From positions 1 through 55,113 of the forward strand of contig JAIUNU010000020.1 of NCBI GenBank assembly GCA_020161365.1: a stretch of 55,113 nucleotides of DNA, given 5' to 3'. A program made the position numbers and the translations under genes. How positions within the stretch are numbered: the first letter of the stretch is position 1; each line of letters starts with the position of its first letter. Below, one piece after another: positions 8,650 to 16,818 of this stretch. The notes below the pieces were generated by a model. The model did no database searches. It worked only from the letters and a program-made list of their open reading frames with translations, and was not told the origin of the DNA. The DNA is from Pseudomonadota bacterium (GTDB lineage Bacteria > Pseudomonadota > Alphaproteobacteria > Caulobacterales > Caulobacteraceae).

Positions 8650-9225
8650 ATGGAAAGCCTGTTCGTCTCGACCCTCGTCGTGGCCATCGCCGAGATCGGC
8701 GACAAGACCCAGCTTCTGGCCATCATCCTAGCCACACGGTTCAAAAAGCCGATCCCGATCATCATGGGCATCCTGGTGGCGACCCTCGCCAACCACGCCC
8801 TGGCCGCTACGGCGGGCTACTGGGTGTCGGACTTCCTGAGCGGAGTTTGGTTCAGGTGGGCGATCGCCATCTCGTTCATCGCGATGGCCGCCTGGGCGCT
8901 AATCCCCGACAAGGCCGATGACGAGGATGCGCCTAGCGCGGGTCGCTACGGCGTGTTCCTGACCACCACGATCGCCTTCTTCCTGGTCGAAATGGGCGAC
9001 AAGACTCAGATCGCCACCGTCGCCCTGGGGGCCAAGTTCCATTCGATCGCCTGGGTCGCCGCCGGCACGACGCTGGGCATGATGCTGGCCAACGTTCCGG
9101 CCGTCTATCTGGGCGAGGCGGCGACCAAGGTCGTGCCGCTGAAGTACGTGCGCATCGGCGCGGCGGTGATCTTCCTTCTGTTGGGGTTGTGGGGGATCGC
9201 CGAGGCTTCCGGCCTCTTGAAATAG
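8650..9225 (+). CDS. GDT1/TMEM165 (UPF0016) family Mn2+/Ca2+ exporter
   Basis: A 191-residue membrane protein with two copies of the family signature E-x-G-D-K-T/S: AEIGDKTQLLAIILATRF near the N-terminus and VEMGDKTQIATVALGAKF in the second half. Six hydrophobic segments in a two-fold repeat fit the UPF0016 fold. Bacterial members such as MneA export Mn2+. The start ATG 8650 has GAGGA 7 nt upstream; longer in-frame readings run back into the riboswitch and are rejected. The riboswitch at 8462-8580 suggests induction by manganese. An inverted repeat follows the stop. Confidence 0.93.
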   Translation: MESLFVSTLVVAIAEIGDKTQLLAIILATRFKKPIPIIMGILVATLANHALAATAGYWVSDFLSGVWFRWAIAISFIAMAAWALIPDKADDEDAPSAGRYGVFLTTTIAFFLVEMGDKTQIATVALGAKFHSIAWVAAGTTLGMMLANVPAVYLGEAATKVVPLKYVRIGAAVIFLLLGLWGIAEASGLLK

Positions 9226-9239
9226 CCTCTAAACCCGAA

Positions 9240-9336
9240 CTCCCCGGCGAATGCCGGGGCCCAGATCATAAGGCTGTTTGGCGCCAGGTTGTTGGAGCGC
9301 ATCGGCTGCATCTCGGTCCCGGCATTCGCCGGGGAG
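9240..9336. repeat. Inverted repeat pair between genes
   Basis: CTCCCCGGCGAATGCCGGG at 9240-9258 and its exact reverse complement at 9318-9336 frame a 59-nt loop. The pairing extends imperfectly into the loop. The right arm overlaps the GGGGAGG ribosome-binding region of the next gene (start 9348), so folding could hide that site. The motif type (CCGGCGAATGCCGGGG) is a familiar dispersed palindrome in Caulobacter-like genomes. Confidence 0.75.
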
Positions 9337-9347
9337 GATCGGATTCT

Positions 9348-12300
9348 ATGGGGACGTCGATGACCGCTCGCGGCTGGGAGTTCTGGATCGACCGGGGCGG
9401 CACCTTCACCGACATCGTCGCGCGTCGGCCCGATGGTTCGCTGGTGACCCACAAACTGCTGTCGGAAAATCCGGAGCACTATGCCGACGCCGCCGTGGCG
9501 GGTGTCCGAGCGCTCCTGCCTGATGGCGCGCGCATCGATGCTGTGAAGATGGGAACGACCGTCGCCACCAACGCCCTCCTGGAGCGCAAAGGTGAGCCGA
9601 CGGTCCTGGCCATCACCAAGGGGCACGCCGACGCCCTGCGGATCGGTTACCAGGCGCGGCCCAAACTGTTCGAACGCCATATCGTCAAGCCTGAGGCGCT
9701 CTACGACCGCGTCGTCGAGATCGACGAGCGGGTGAGTGTCGAAGGCCAGGTGCTCCGTCCGTTGGACGAAGACGCTGCGCGGCGCGACCTGCAAGCCGCC
9801 TACGACGCCGGGTTCCGCGCCGTGGCGATCGTGCTGCTGCATGGCTTCCGCTTCACCGAGCACGAGGCGCGGGTCGGGACGATCGCTCGCGAGATCGGCT
9901 TTTCCCAGGTTTCGGTCAGCCACGAGGTCAGCCCTCTGATGAAGCTGGTCGGCCGCGGCGACACCACAGTGGTCGACGCCTATCTGTCGCCGATCCTGCG
10001 GCGCTATGTCGACCAGGTCGCCGGCGCGCTGGGCCATGACACGCGGCTGCTGTTCATGCAGTCCAACGGCGGCCTGACCGATGCACGGGCCTTCCGGGGC
10101 AAGGACGCCATCCTGTCGGGTCCCGCCGGCGGCGTCGTCGGCATGGCGCGGACGGCGGCACAGGCCGGGTTCGACCGGATCATCGGCTTCGACATGGGCG
10201 GCACCTCGACCGATGTCTGCCACTATGCCGGCGCGTACGAGCGGGCCTTCGAGACCGTCGTGGCGGGCGTGCGGATGCGTGCGCCGATGATGAACATCCA
10301 CACGGTGGCGGCGGGCGGCGGCTCGATCTGCAGCTTCGACGGCGCGCGGCTGCGGGTGGGACCGGCCTCGGCCGGCGCGGTTCCGGGGCCGGCGGCCTAT
10401 CGCCGGGGCGGGCCGCTGACGGTCACCGACTGCAACGTCATGCTGGGCAAGCTGCGGCCCGAGTTCTTCCCGAAGGTGTTTGGCCCGAGCGCCGATCAGC
10501 CGCTCGACGTCGCGGCCGTCACGCGCGGCTTCGAGGCCATGGCGGCTCAGATCACCGCCGCGACCGGCCGCGCGATGACCCCGCAGGAGGTCGCGGAGGG
10601 GTTCGTCACCATCGCCGTAGAGAACATGGCCAAGGCCGTGCGACAGATCTCGATCCAGCGCGGCTACGATGTCACCCGCTATGTGCTGGCCTGCTTCGGC
10701 GGAGCAGGCGGGCAGCACGCCTGTCTCGTGGCCGACGCCCTGGGCATGACCAAGGTGATGATCCACCCCTTCGCCGGGGTGCTTTCGGCCTATGGCATGG
10801 GCCTGGCGGACCTGCGACTGATCCGCGAGGAGACGGTCGAGCGACCTCTGGACGAGGCCGATGATCTGGCCGAGCGCGCGCGCCGCCTCGGCGCCGAGGC
10901 GGAAGCCGCGCTGCGTGCGCAGGACGTTCCGATGGCGTCGCTCGAGACCGTGGCGAGCTTGCGGGTCAAGTACGCCGGCACGGACACGCCGCTGGTCGTG
11001 CCGTTCGACGATCGCGTTCAAGAGGCCTTCGAGGACCTACACCAGCGCCGCTTCGGCTTCACCTCGCCGACGACGCCGCTGGTCGTCGAGACCCTGTCGG
11101 TCGAGGCGATCGGTCATGCAGATTCGGGCGAGCCCCCAAGCTTCGGCGCTAGCGCTGAGGGGGGCGCACCGACGCCGCTGGCGACGGTCGAGGCGCGGAT
11201 GGCGGGTGAGGTCCGCGCCACGCCGGTGTTTGACCGGGAGGCTCTGGTGGTTGGCGCCGAGGTCCCAGGGCCTGCGATCATCCGCGAAGCCACAGGCACG
11301 ACGGTGGTCGAGCCCGGCTGGGGCGCGCGCGTCGACGCGCAACTGAACCTCGTCCTGGAACGGACCATCGCCCTGCCCAGCCGCAAGGCCATCGGCACGG
11401 ACGCCGATCCGGTGATGCTGGAGGTGTTCAACAACCTCTTCATGGCCGTGGCCGAGGAGATGGGCTTCGCGCTGCAGAACACCGCCTATTCGGTGAACAT
11501 CAAGGAGCGGCTGGACTTCTCGTGCGCTCTGTTCGATCGCGACGGAAACCTGATCGCCAACGCCCCGCACATGCCCGTGCACCTGGGCTCGATGGGCGAC
11601 AGCGTGCGGGCGATCCGCGAGGCGCGGCGGGACGATGGTCGAGGCATGCTGCCCGGCGACGTCTATATGTTGAACGCGCCCTACAATGGCGGCACGCACC
11701 TGCCGGATGTGACGGTGGTCATGCCGGTGTTTGACGCGGAGGGCGCGCTTCGCTTCTACGTCGCCGCGCGCGGTCACCAGGGCGACATCGGCGGGATCAC
11801 CCCAGGGTCCATGCCGCCCAGCAGCCGCACCGTCGAGGAAGAGGGGGTTCTGATCGAGAACTTCCTGCTGGTGGAGGGCGGACGCTTCCTTGAGGCCGAG
11901 ACGCGGGCCCTGCTGGCCTCGGGTAAGTGGCCCGCTCGCAATCCCGATCAGAACATCGGCGACCTCAAGGCCCAGATCGCGGCCTGCGCGCGCGGCGCCG
12001 AGGCCCTGACGGGGATGGTCGCCGAGTTCGGCTTGGACGTGGTCGAGGCCTATATGGCGCACGTCCAGGACAACGCCGAAGAGGCTGTCCGGCGCGTGCT
12101 GGCGACGATGACGAGCGGGGCGTTCGCTTACGAACTGGATGACGGGGCGGTGGTCAAGGTCGCGATCACGGTCGACCAGGTCGCCCGCACGGCCCGTGTC
12201 GACTTCACCGGCACTAGCGATCAGGTCCCGACCAACTTCAACGCCCCGGCCTCCATCTGCCGGGCGGCGGCGCTCTATGTCTTCCGCACCCTGGTCGACG

Positions 12301-12938
12301 ACGAGATCCCGATGAACGACGGCTGCCTGCGGCCGGTCGAACTGGTGATCCCGGAAGGCTCCATGCTGCGGCCGCGCTACCCGGCGGCGGTGGTTGCGGG
12401 CAATGTCGAGACCAGCCAGGTAGTGGTCGACGCCCTCTATGGCGCGCTTGGCGTGATGGCCGCAGCGCAGGGGACGATGAACAACTTCACCTTCGGCGAC
12501 GATCGGCGGCAGTACTACGAGACCATCTGCGGCGGCTCTGGCGCAGGCCCGGACTTCGCCGGAACCGACGCCGTGCAAACCCATATGACCAACAGCCGCC
12601 TGACCGACCCCGAGGTGCTGGAGGCTCGTTATCCGGTTCTGGTCGAGGCGTTCTCGATTCGGCGCGGCTCGGGCGGCGCGGGCGCGAACCGGGGGGGAGA
12701 CGGCGTGGTGCGTCGGATCGGGTTCCGAGAGCCGATGACGGCGACCCTGTTGTCCAACCGCCGCCGCGTTGCGCCGTTCGGGCTGCACGGCGGGGAGGCG
12801 GGGGCTCTGGGATCTGCGCGGGTCGAGCGCGCCGATGGTCAGGTTCAAGCACTGAGCGCGACCGACCTCGTAGCGGTGAAGCCGGGCGATACGATTGTTA
12901 TCGAAACGCCGGGCGGCGGCGGCTGGGGTAAGGCGTGA
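9348..12938 (+). CDS. Fused hydantoinase A/B, 5-oxoprolinase-like
   Basis: A protein of about 1196 residues joining HyuA-type and HyuB-type domains, the architecture of ATP-dependent 5-oxoprolinase (5-oxo-L-proline to glutamate). The N-terminal actin-like ATPase part has DRGGTFTD at about 15-22 and DMGGTSTD near residue 282, then ACFGGAGGQHACLVADALGM. The HyuB part begins around DPVMLEVFNNLFMAVAEEMGFALQNTAYSVNIKERLDFSCALFD and includes NAPYNGGTHLPDVTVVMPVF. Length fits OplAH. ATG 9348 follows GGGGAGG by about 10 nt; ATG 9360 is also possible. The substrate (oxoproline or a hydantoin) cannot be fixed from sequence. Its stop overlaps the phosphatase start. Confidence 0.9.
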   Translation: MGTSMTARGWEFWIDRGGTFTDIVARRPDGSLVTHKLLSENPEHYADAAVAGVRALLPDGARIDAVKMGTTVATNALLERKGEPTVLAITKGHADALRIGYQARPKLFERHIVKPEALYDRVVEIDERVSVEGQVLRPLDEDAARRDLQAAYDAGFRAVAIVLLHGFRFTEHEARVGTIAREIGFSQVSVSHEVSPLMKLVGRGDTTVVDAYLSPILRRYVDQVAGALGHDTRLLFMQSNGGLTDARAFRGKDAILSGPAGGVVGMARTAAQAGFDRIIGFDMGGTSTDVCHYAGAYERAFETVVAGVRMRAPMMNIHTVAAGGGSICSFDGARLRVGPASAGAVPGPAAYRRGGPLTVTDCNVMLGKLRPEFFPKVFGPSADQPLDVAAVTRGFEAMAAQITAATGRAMTPQEVAEGFVTIAVENMAKAVRQISIQRGYDVTRYVLACFGGAGGQHACLVADALGMTKVMIHPFAGVLSAYGMGLADLRLIREETVERPLDEADDLAERARRLGAEAEAALRAQDVPMASLETVASLRVKYAGTDTPLVVPFDDRVQEAFEDLHQRRFGFTSPTTPLVVETLSVEAIGHADSGEPPSFGASAEGGAPTPLATVEARMAGEVRATPVFDREALVVGAEVPGPAIIREATGTTVVEPGWGARVDAQLNLVLERTIALPSRKAIGTDADPVMLEVFNNLFMAVAEEMGFALQNTAYSVNIKERLDFSCALFDRDGNLIANAPHMPVHLGSMGDSVRAIREARRDDGRGMLPGDVYMLNAPYNGGTHLPDVTVVMPVFDAEGALRFYVAARGHQGDIGGITPGSMPPSSRTVEEEGVLIENFLLVEGGRFLEAETRALLASGKWPARNPDQNIGDLKAQIAACARGAEALTGMVAEFGLDVVEAYMAHVQDNAEEAVRRVLATMTSGAFAYELDDGAVVKVAITVDQVARTARVDFTGTSDQVPTNFNAPASICRAAALYVFRTLVDDEIPMNDGCLRPVELVIPEGSMLRPRYPAAVVAGNVETSQVVVDALYGALGVMAAAQGTMNNFTFGDDRRQYYETICGGSGAGPDFAGTDAVQTHMTNSRLTDPEVLEARYPVLVEAFSIRRGSGGAGANRGGDGVVRRIGFREPMTATLLSNRRRVAPFGLHGGEAGALGSARVERADGQVQALSATDLVAVKPGDTIVIETPGGGGWGKA

Positions 12939-13414
12939 TGGCGCGAGCGTCGGTTCTTTTTGTCTGTATGGGGAATATCTGTCGCTCGCCCTTGGCGGAG
13001 GGGGCGTTTCGCGCCGAGGCGGAGCGTCTCGGGCTCGATGTCGCCGCCGATAGCGCCGGCACGGGCGGCTGGCACAAGGGCGAGGCGCCGGACGCCCGGG
13101 CGATCGCCGTCGCGCGTCGCAACGGCGTCGATATCAGCGGCCTGCGGGCGCGCCAGGTACGGGCCGAAGACTTCCGGACCTTCACGCACATCTACGCGCT
13201 GGACCACGACAACCTGCGTGGCCTGCACAACGTCGCGCCATCGGATGCGACGGCCGAGGTGGGACTGTTGCTGAACCTGGTGGAAGGCCATGCAGGACGG
13301 GCCGTGGCCGATCCCTACTATGGCGACGAGACGGCGTTTGACGTGACCTGGACCGACGTCGTCATGGCGGCCCGGGCCCTGGCCCAGCGCCTCGTGGATG
13401 AAGGCTGGGCCTGA
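12938..13414 (+). CDS. Low-molecular-weight protein-tyrosine phosphatase
   Basis: A 158-residue cytosolic phosphatase of the LMW-PTP family. The catalytic P-loop CMGNICRS gives C-x5-R with Cys10 and Arg16; the general acid lies in VADPYYG near residue 127. The STSG-like ADSAGTGGWHKGEAPD segment is also typical. It starts at ATG 12938 overlapping the hydantoinase stop (TGATG), so the two are translationally coupled. The biological substrate is unknown; the coupling to an oxoprolinase-like gene carries no obvious meaning. The end is 10 nt from the convergent DUF1190 gene. Confidence 0.93.
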   Translation: MARASVLFVCMGNICRSPLAEGAFRAEAERLGLDVAADSAGTGGWHKGEAPDARAIAVARRNGVDISGLRARQVRAEDFRTFTHIYALDHDNLRGLHNVAPSDATAEVGLLLNLVEGHAGRAVADPYYGDETAFDVTWTDVVMAARALAQRLVDEGWA

Positions 13415-13424
13415 GCCTTTAGAC

Positions 13425-14069
13425 TTAACCGCCGAACCCGCCCTTGAAGCCGCCGCTTTTGGCGTAGCTGCGCCCGCCGCCGAAGCCGCCGCGTGACACG
13501 ACCGAGGTCCGCGTCTGGACCTTGGGCGGCGCGTTGCGGATCACGTCCGGCGGATCGATGCTGGTCTTGCTGATGACCGTCTTGCCGGTGCCGTAGTCGC
13601 GGCCGAGGCGTCCGCCCCAGGTGGAGTAATAACCCCCGCCGTCGCGATCATCCCGGCGGTACATGCCGGTCCCGCGATAGTAGCCGCCGCCGCCGTCCAA
13701 CATGCGGCCGATCACGAAGCCGGCGAGCATGGGCCCAAAGAAGCTCTGCCCGTTCTCAGTGCGGGGTACGCAGTTCCCAGCCCCGTAGGCCTCTTCACAC
13801 GTAGCGCGCGCATCGTAGCGCGGCGCCTTTTCGGCGTCGTCCTTTTGAGCGGCGGCCCAGGACGTTGCGCACTGTTCGTCGGAGACCTCGTTGGCCACCT
13901 GGCATTCGGCGAGGCTCTTGTAGCTGAACGCCTCGACCTGTTCGCCGCGGTTGGGATCCCAGCTCGCCTGGGGCGAGGGATCGTCGCAGCCGGCCAGGGT
14001 CAGCGACGCGGCGCCGGCCAGCATGGTGCTGAGCTTCAGCGAGTTGGAGCGTTTGCGAGGAGCGGTCAT
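13425..14069 (-). CDS. DUF1190 lipoprotein (YjfM/YgiB-like)
   Basis: A 214-residue predicted lipoprotein of the DUF1190 family. The signal peptide runs to a lipobox-like LTLAGC, then the family core AFSYKSLAECQVANEVSDEQCATSWAAAQKDDAEKAPRYDARATCEEAYGAGNCV, which has conserved cysteines. The C-terminal half is glycine, serine and tyrosine rich (GGGGYYRGTGMYRRDD and a GGFGGGRSYAKSGGFKGGFGG tail). It is the last gene of the minus-strand arm of the yjf-like locus and begins 10 nt after the DUF350 stop. In E. coli the YjfM homologue also follows YjfL. Function unknown. Confidence 0.88.
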   Translation of the reverse strand: MTAPRKRSNSLKLSTMLAGAASLTLAGCDDPSPQASWDPNRGEQVEAFSYKSLAECQVANEVSDEQCATSWAAAQKDDAEKAPRYDARATCEEAYGAGNCVPRTENGQSFFGPMLAGFVIGRMLDGGGGYYRGTGMYRRDDRDGGGYYSTWGGRLGRDYGTGKTVISKTSIDPPDVIRNAPPKVQTRTSVVSRGGFGGGRSYAKSGGFKGGFGG

Positions 14070-14079
14070 GACGAGATCC

Positions 14080-14493
14080 TCAGGTGGTCATGCAGGCGGC
14101 GTTGAGCAGGCCGACCGCGATGGAGATGCCCGCCAGATAGACGCCGACCGAGACCTCGCCGTTTTCGATGCGCGCCTTGACGTCGGGCAGGGCGACGAGG
14201 CGCACGCCGGTGAAGGCGGCGATCTGGATCACGCCGGCCAGGGTCGCCCAGGCGGCGAACTCGGGCAGGCTGACCGTGTGGCTGAGCGCCGAGGCCAGTG
14301 GCAACACGTAGCCGATCAAGGCGCCGGCCAGAGCGATGGCGGCCGCTGTGTTGCCTTGCCGGATCAAGGCCCGCTCGTTGTAAGGCGTCACCCATTGATA
14401 GACGTACTTGAAGGCGATGGTGAACAGGCCCGCGACCACGAAGGCCAGCAGGAAAGCCACCGCCCCTGCCTTGAAACCGATGAAGTCGAACAT
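14080..14493 (-). CDS. DUF350 inner-membrane protein (YjfL-like)
   Basis: A 137-residue membrane protein with four hydrophobic helices and the family segments YVYQWVTPYNERALIRQGNTAAAIALAGALIGYVLPLASAL and a second repeat ending in SVGVYLAGISIAVGLLNAACMT. This matches DUF350/YjfL. ATG 14493 has GGAGAG about 8 nt upstream and is preferred over the longer frame at 14511. It sits between the DUF2491 and DUF1190 genes, the same order as yjfK-yjfL-yjfM. DUF350 proteins often accompany PspA-like proteins, as here, suggesting an envelope-stress role by association only. Confidence 0.9.
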   Translation of the reverse strand: MFDFIGFKAGAVAFLLAFVVAGLFTIAFKYVYQWVTPYNERALIRQGNTAAAIALAGALIGYVLPLASALSHTVSLPEFAAWATLAGVIQIAAFTGVRLVALPDVKARIENGEVSVGVYLAGISIAVGLLNAACMTT

Positions 14494-14561
14494 CTGATTG
14501 GCTCTCCCCAAGAAGGCCGTTCGACCGGCGCGTGGCGACCGGACGAGTGAATTGTCAAAGC

Positions 14562-15209
14562 TCAGGCTCGGAACTCGCCCACCGACAGCGGCAGGCCGAT
14601 CATGGTCTCGTGGCTGACGTCCTTGCTGTCCTCGGGTTCGAGGGTCAGGGCGAGCAACAACTCGCGGCCGTCGCCGCCGAGCAGGTCTCGGTGGAACAGC
14701 ATGGCTGTCTGGAAAAGGCGGCGGTCGGGCGTGTCCGCATCACGCGCGTAATAGACGTCTTCCCACAGGGTGACGGGTTCCTGTTGCTCGGCCTCGTCGC
14801 CAAACCAAAGTCGCGTGTAGGTCGGCAGGCCTTCAGGCTGAAACGTGCGCGACCGCAGGCGCTGGTTCCAAAGCTCCCGGTCCGCCCGATCGGCGGGGTA
14901 CTCGCTGGCCCACGGCGCAAACAGTGTGAAATCGTTGGCCTTCTGCCCCTCACGGTCGTCCGACACGACCTGAAACAGGATTTCGTCGTCCGTGTAGAAC
15001 CGGTGCACAAAGGCGCCGTCGTTCAACTGGATCAGACCCTGGGCGGTAATCTCCAGCGTATCGCGATCAAGGGCGAACTTGGTCTCTGCGCCCAGCCGCC
15101 GCCAGGTCAGCGGGTCCAGCACCACGGTCCGGCCGATGGTCACGTTGCGGATGATGGGCAGGGCGGGGCCGGAGGGTTGGTCCTTGCGGCCGAAGAGCTT
15201 TCCGAACAT
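14562..15209 (-). CDS. DUF2491 family protein (YjfK-like)
   Basis: A 215-residue cytosolic protein of the DUF2491/YjfK family. Recognisable features are the start MFGKLFGRK, IIRNVTIGRTVVLDPLTWRRL, GLIQLNDGAFVHRFYTDDEILFQVV and the closing SHETMIGLPLSVGEF. It is the first gene of the minus-strand arm, divergent from the yjfI-like gene, with a 154-nt control region between them that holds a twin GCGTACATGT repeat. No enzymatic motif is visible. Role unknown; the conserved block suggests work with the PspA-like protein and YjfC-like ligase. Confidence 0.9.
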   Translation of the reverse strand: MFGKLFGRKDQPSGPALPIIRNVTIGRTVVLDPLTWRRLGAETKFALDRDTLEITAQGLIQLNDGAFVHRFYTDDEILFQVVSDDREGQKANDFTLFAPWASEYPADRADRELWNQRLRSRTFQPEGLPTYTRLWFGDEAEQQEPVTLWEDVYYARDADTPDRRLFQTAMLFHRDLLGGDGRELLLALTLEPEDSKDVSHETMIGLPLSVGEFRA

Positions 15210-15336
15210 CGCGATCCGCGAGCCCTCGAATACTGGGCCGGGTCGCTTATCTGCAAGGCGACGCCGGGCTGCCGAAAGCGGGCTTGCTCTCGGGTGAAGT
15301 CAGTCGCAGGATGACGCCCAACGGTGGGTTGTCAAG

Positions 15337-15358
15337 CGTACATGTTATGCGTACATGT
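15337..15358. promoter_or_regulatory. Twin GCGTACATGT repeat in the divergent yjf control region
   Basis: GCGTACATGT occurs twice with a 12-nt period; each copy contains the palindrome ACATGT. The repeats end 5 nt before the ATG of the yjfI-like gene, in the 154-nt gap that serves both arms of the locus. A close tandem repeat with one-turn spacing fits cooperative binding by a dimeric ribbon-helix-helix type repressor, which is what the N-terminus of the adjacent protein resembles. Binding is inferred. Confidence 0.6.
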
Positions 15359-15363
15359 AACGG

Positions 15364-16035
15364 ATGCCTGCTAAACAGACGAGAAGCGCCCAGGCCGCTC
15401 AAAGAACCCGAGCGTGGCGTGAAGCCCGTCGGAACGCCGGCTTCGTGAAAATCGAAGTTTGGGCGCCGGCGGCGTGCAAGCCCGACATTCTTTCAGCGGT
15501 GCAGGCCATCGTCGTGGAGTCGGTTCGTGGACCGGCGCTGCAGACCAATCCCCATCCCCCCAAGGGCGTCAGACACATGGACTCCGTTATCGACACCGCC
15601 TGGACCATCCACACCTTGCGCGATGCGCTGGTGGAAAGCGCGCTGGTGCGCGAGGACGAGATGACCGTGACGGTCGTCGAGGGCGTGGAGCCCGTGCTGA
15701 TGGTGGTCATGCACGAGTTCGGCGACCTGCCGATCTATGTCAGCGGCGGCGCGCTGCAACTCGTGGTCTCGACCCTGCTGTGGGCCTGCGACGAGCAGAA
15801 TGATCGCGCGGCGTTCAACGAGTTCCTGCTCAAGGCCCAGAAGATCGTGCCGCTGTCGAACTTCGGCATCACCACCGTCGAGGGCCGCGACTACTACGAG
15901 CTGATGGGCGAGATTTCGTCCAAGACGACCCTGCAGACGCTGGTCATCGAGCTGCGAACCCTGGCCGATAACGCCATCGCCGCCGCCAGCGACCTGCGCG
16001 ATTCCTTCGAAAAGAGCCGCAGCGCGGCCGCCTAA
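15364..16035 (+). CDS. YjfI-like DUF2170 protein with N-terminal RHH-like DNA-binding segment
   Basis: A 223-residue protein. Residues about 72-205 match DUF2170 (MDSVIDTAWTIHTLRDALV... FNEFLLKAQKIVPLSNFGITTVEGRDYYELMGEISS), the family of E. coli YjfI. The first 50 residues (AAQRTRAWREARRNAGFVKIEVWAP) look like the basic helix plus beta-strand of MazE/DUF3018-type ribbon-helix-helix proteins, suggesting autoregulation at the adjacent twin repeat. ATG 15364 gives the fused form; ATG 15577 would give only DUF2170, but the frame is open and well coded throughout. It is followed 24 nt later by the PspA-like gene. Confidence 0.85.
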   Translation: MPAKQTRSAQAAQRTRAWREARRNAGFVKIEVWAPAACKPDILSAVQAIVVESVRGPALQTNPHPPKGVRHMDSVIDTAWTIHTLRDALVESALVREDEMTVTVVEGVEPVLMVVMHEFGDLPIYVSGGALQLVVSTLLWACDEQNDRAAFNEFLLKAQKIVPLSNFGITTVEGRDYYELMGEISSKTTLQTLVIELRTLADNAIAAASDLRDSFEKSRSAAA

Positions 16036-16059
16036 ACGACAGAGACCGGAGAACTTCGA

Positions 16060-16818
16060 ATGTCGATCTGGAGCAAGCTCTCGGCCCTGTTCCGCGGCGC
16101 GGCGCATGATGGCGCGCAGACCGTGGTGGACGCCAACGCCCTGCGCATCCTGGACCAGGAGATCCGCGACGCCGACACTGCGCAGGGCAAGGCCCGAGAC
16201 GAGCTGGCCAAGCTGGTCGCGCGCCGCCGTTCGCTGGAGACCGAGGTCGCCCAGCTGACCGACCAGTCGCGCAAGTATGAGTCTTCAGCCCGCGCGGCGA
16301 TGAGCAAGGGCGATCAAGCCCTGGCCCTCGAAGTCGCGCAGCGTATCGCCGACCTCGAAAAGGATGCGGGGCAGAAGTCGACTCAAATGAACGAGCTGCG
16401 CGCGGCTGAGGAAAAGCTGCGCACGGTGATCGCCCAGACCGACACCAAGGTTGAGGCGCTGCGTCGCGAGATCGAGATCGTCAAGGTCAACGAAAGCGTC
16501 CAGAAGGCCCAGGCCGCCGTCATCTCGCGCGCGGGCTCGGCCAGCGGCGTGGTCGGCTCGGCCGCTGACAGCCTCAAGCGCATCAAGGAGCGCCAGGCGG
16601 TCCGCGAGGAGCAGTTCCGACTGCACAACGAGGCTGAGGACCGCAAGACGGGCGCCGACCTGGACGCCAAGCTGGCGGCGGCGGGCATCCTGCCCGGCGG
16701 CGGCGGGGCCGAAGACGTTTTGGCGCGTTTGATGGCCCCCAAGGACGAAGCCCTGCCGGCCCCGATGCTGGCCATCGAGGACAAGCAAAAGGTCGGTCGG
16801 GACGGCTCGAACGCCTGA
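16060..16818 (+). CDS. PspA/IM30 family protein (YjfJ-like)
   Basis: A 252-residue, almost fully alpha-helical coiled-coil protein of the PspA/IM30 (ESCRT-III-like) family. It starts MSIWSKLSALFRGAAHD, then ANALRILDQEIRDADTAQGKARDELAKLVARRRSLETEV, the usual opening hairpin, with long heptad segments through residue 190 and a short acidic/proline tail. Such proteins bind and remodel the inner membrane under stress. The neighbours match E. coli yjfJ, which is a PspA paralogue. Its stop overlaps the next start (TGATG), so it is coupled to the YjfC-like ligase. Confidence 0.92.
   Translation: MSIWSKLSALFRGAAHDGAQTVVDANALRILDQEIRDADTAQGKARDELAKLVARRRSLETEVAQLTDQSRKYESSARAAMSKGDQALALEVAQRIADLEKDAGQKSTQMNELRAAEEKLRTVIAQTDTKVEALRREIEIVKVNESVQKAQAAVISRAGSASGVVGSAADSLKRIKERQAVREEQFRLHNEAEDRKTGADLDAKLAAAGILPGGGGAEDVLARLMAPKDEALPAPMLAIEDKQKVGRDGSNA

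Noticed and set aside
9105..11021. Long minus-strand open frame opposite the hydantoinase gene
   Set aside because: It is antisense to a well-supported gene, has shadow-type composition (Arg, His, Gln, Asp rich) and no recognisable domain. The same applies to 11037-12848 on the minus strand.
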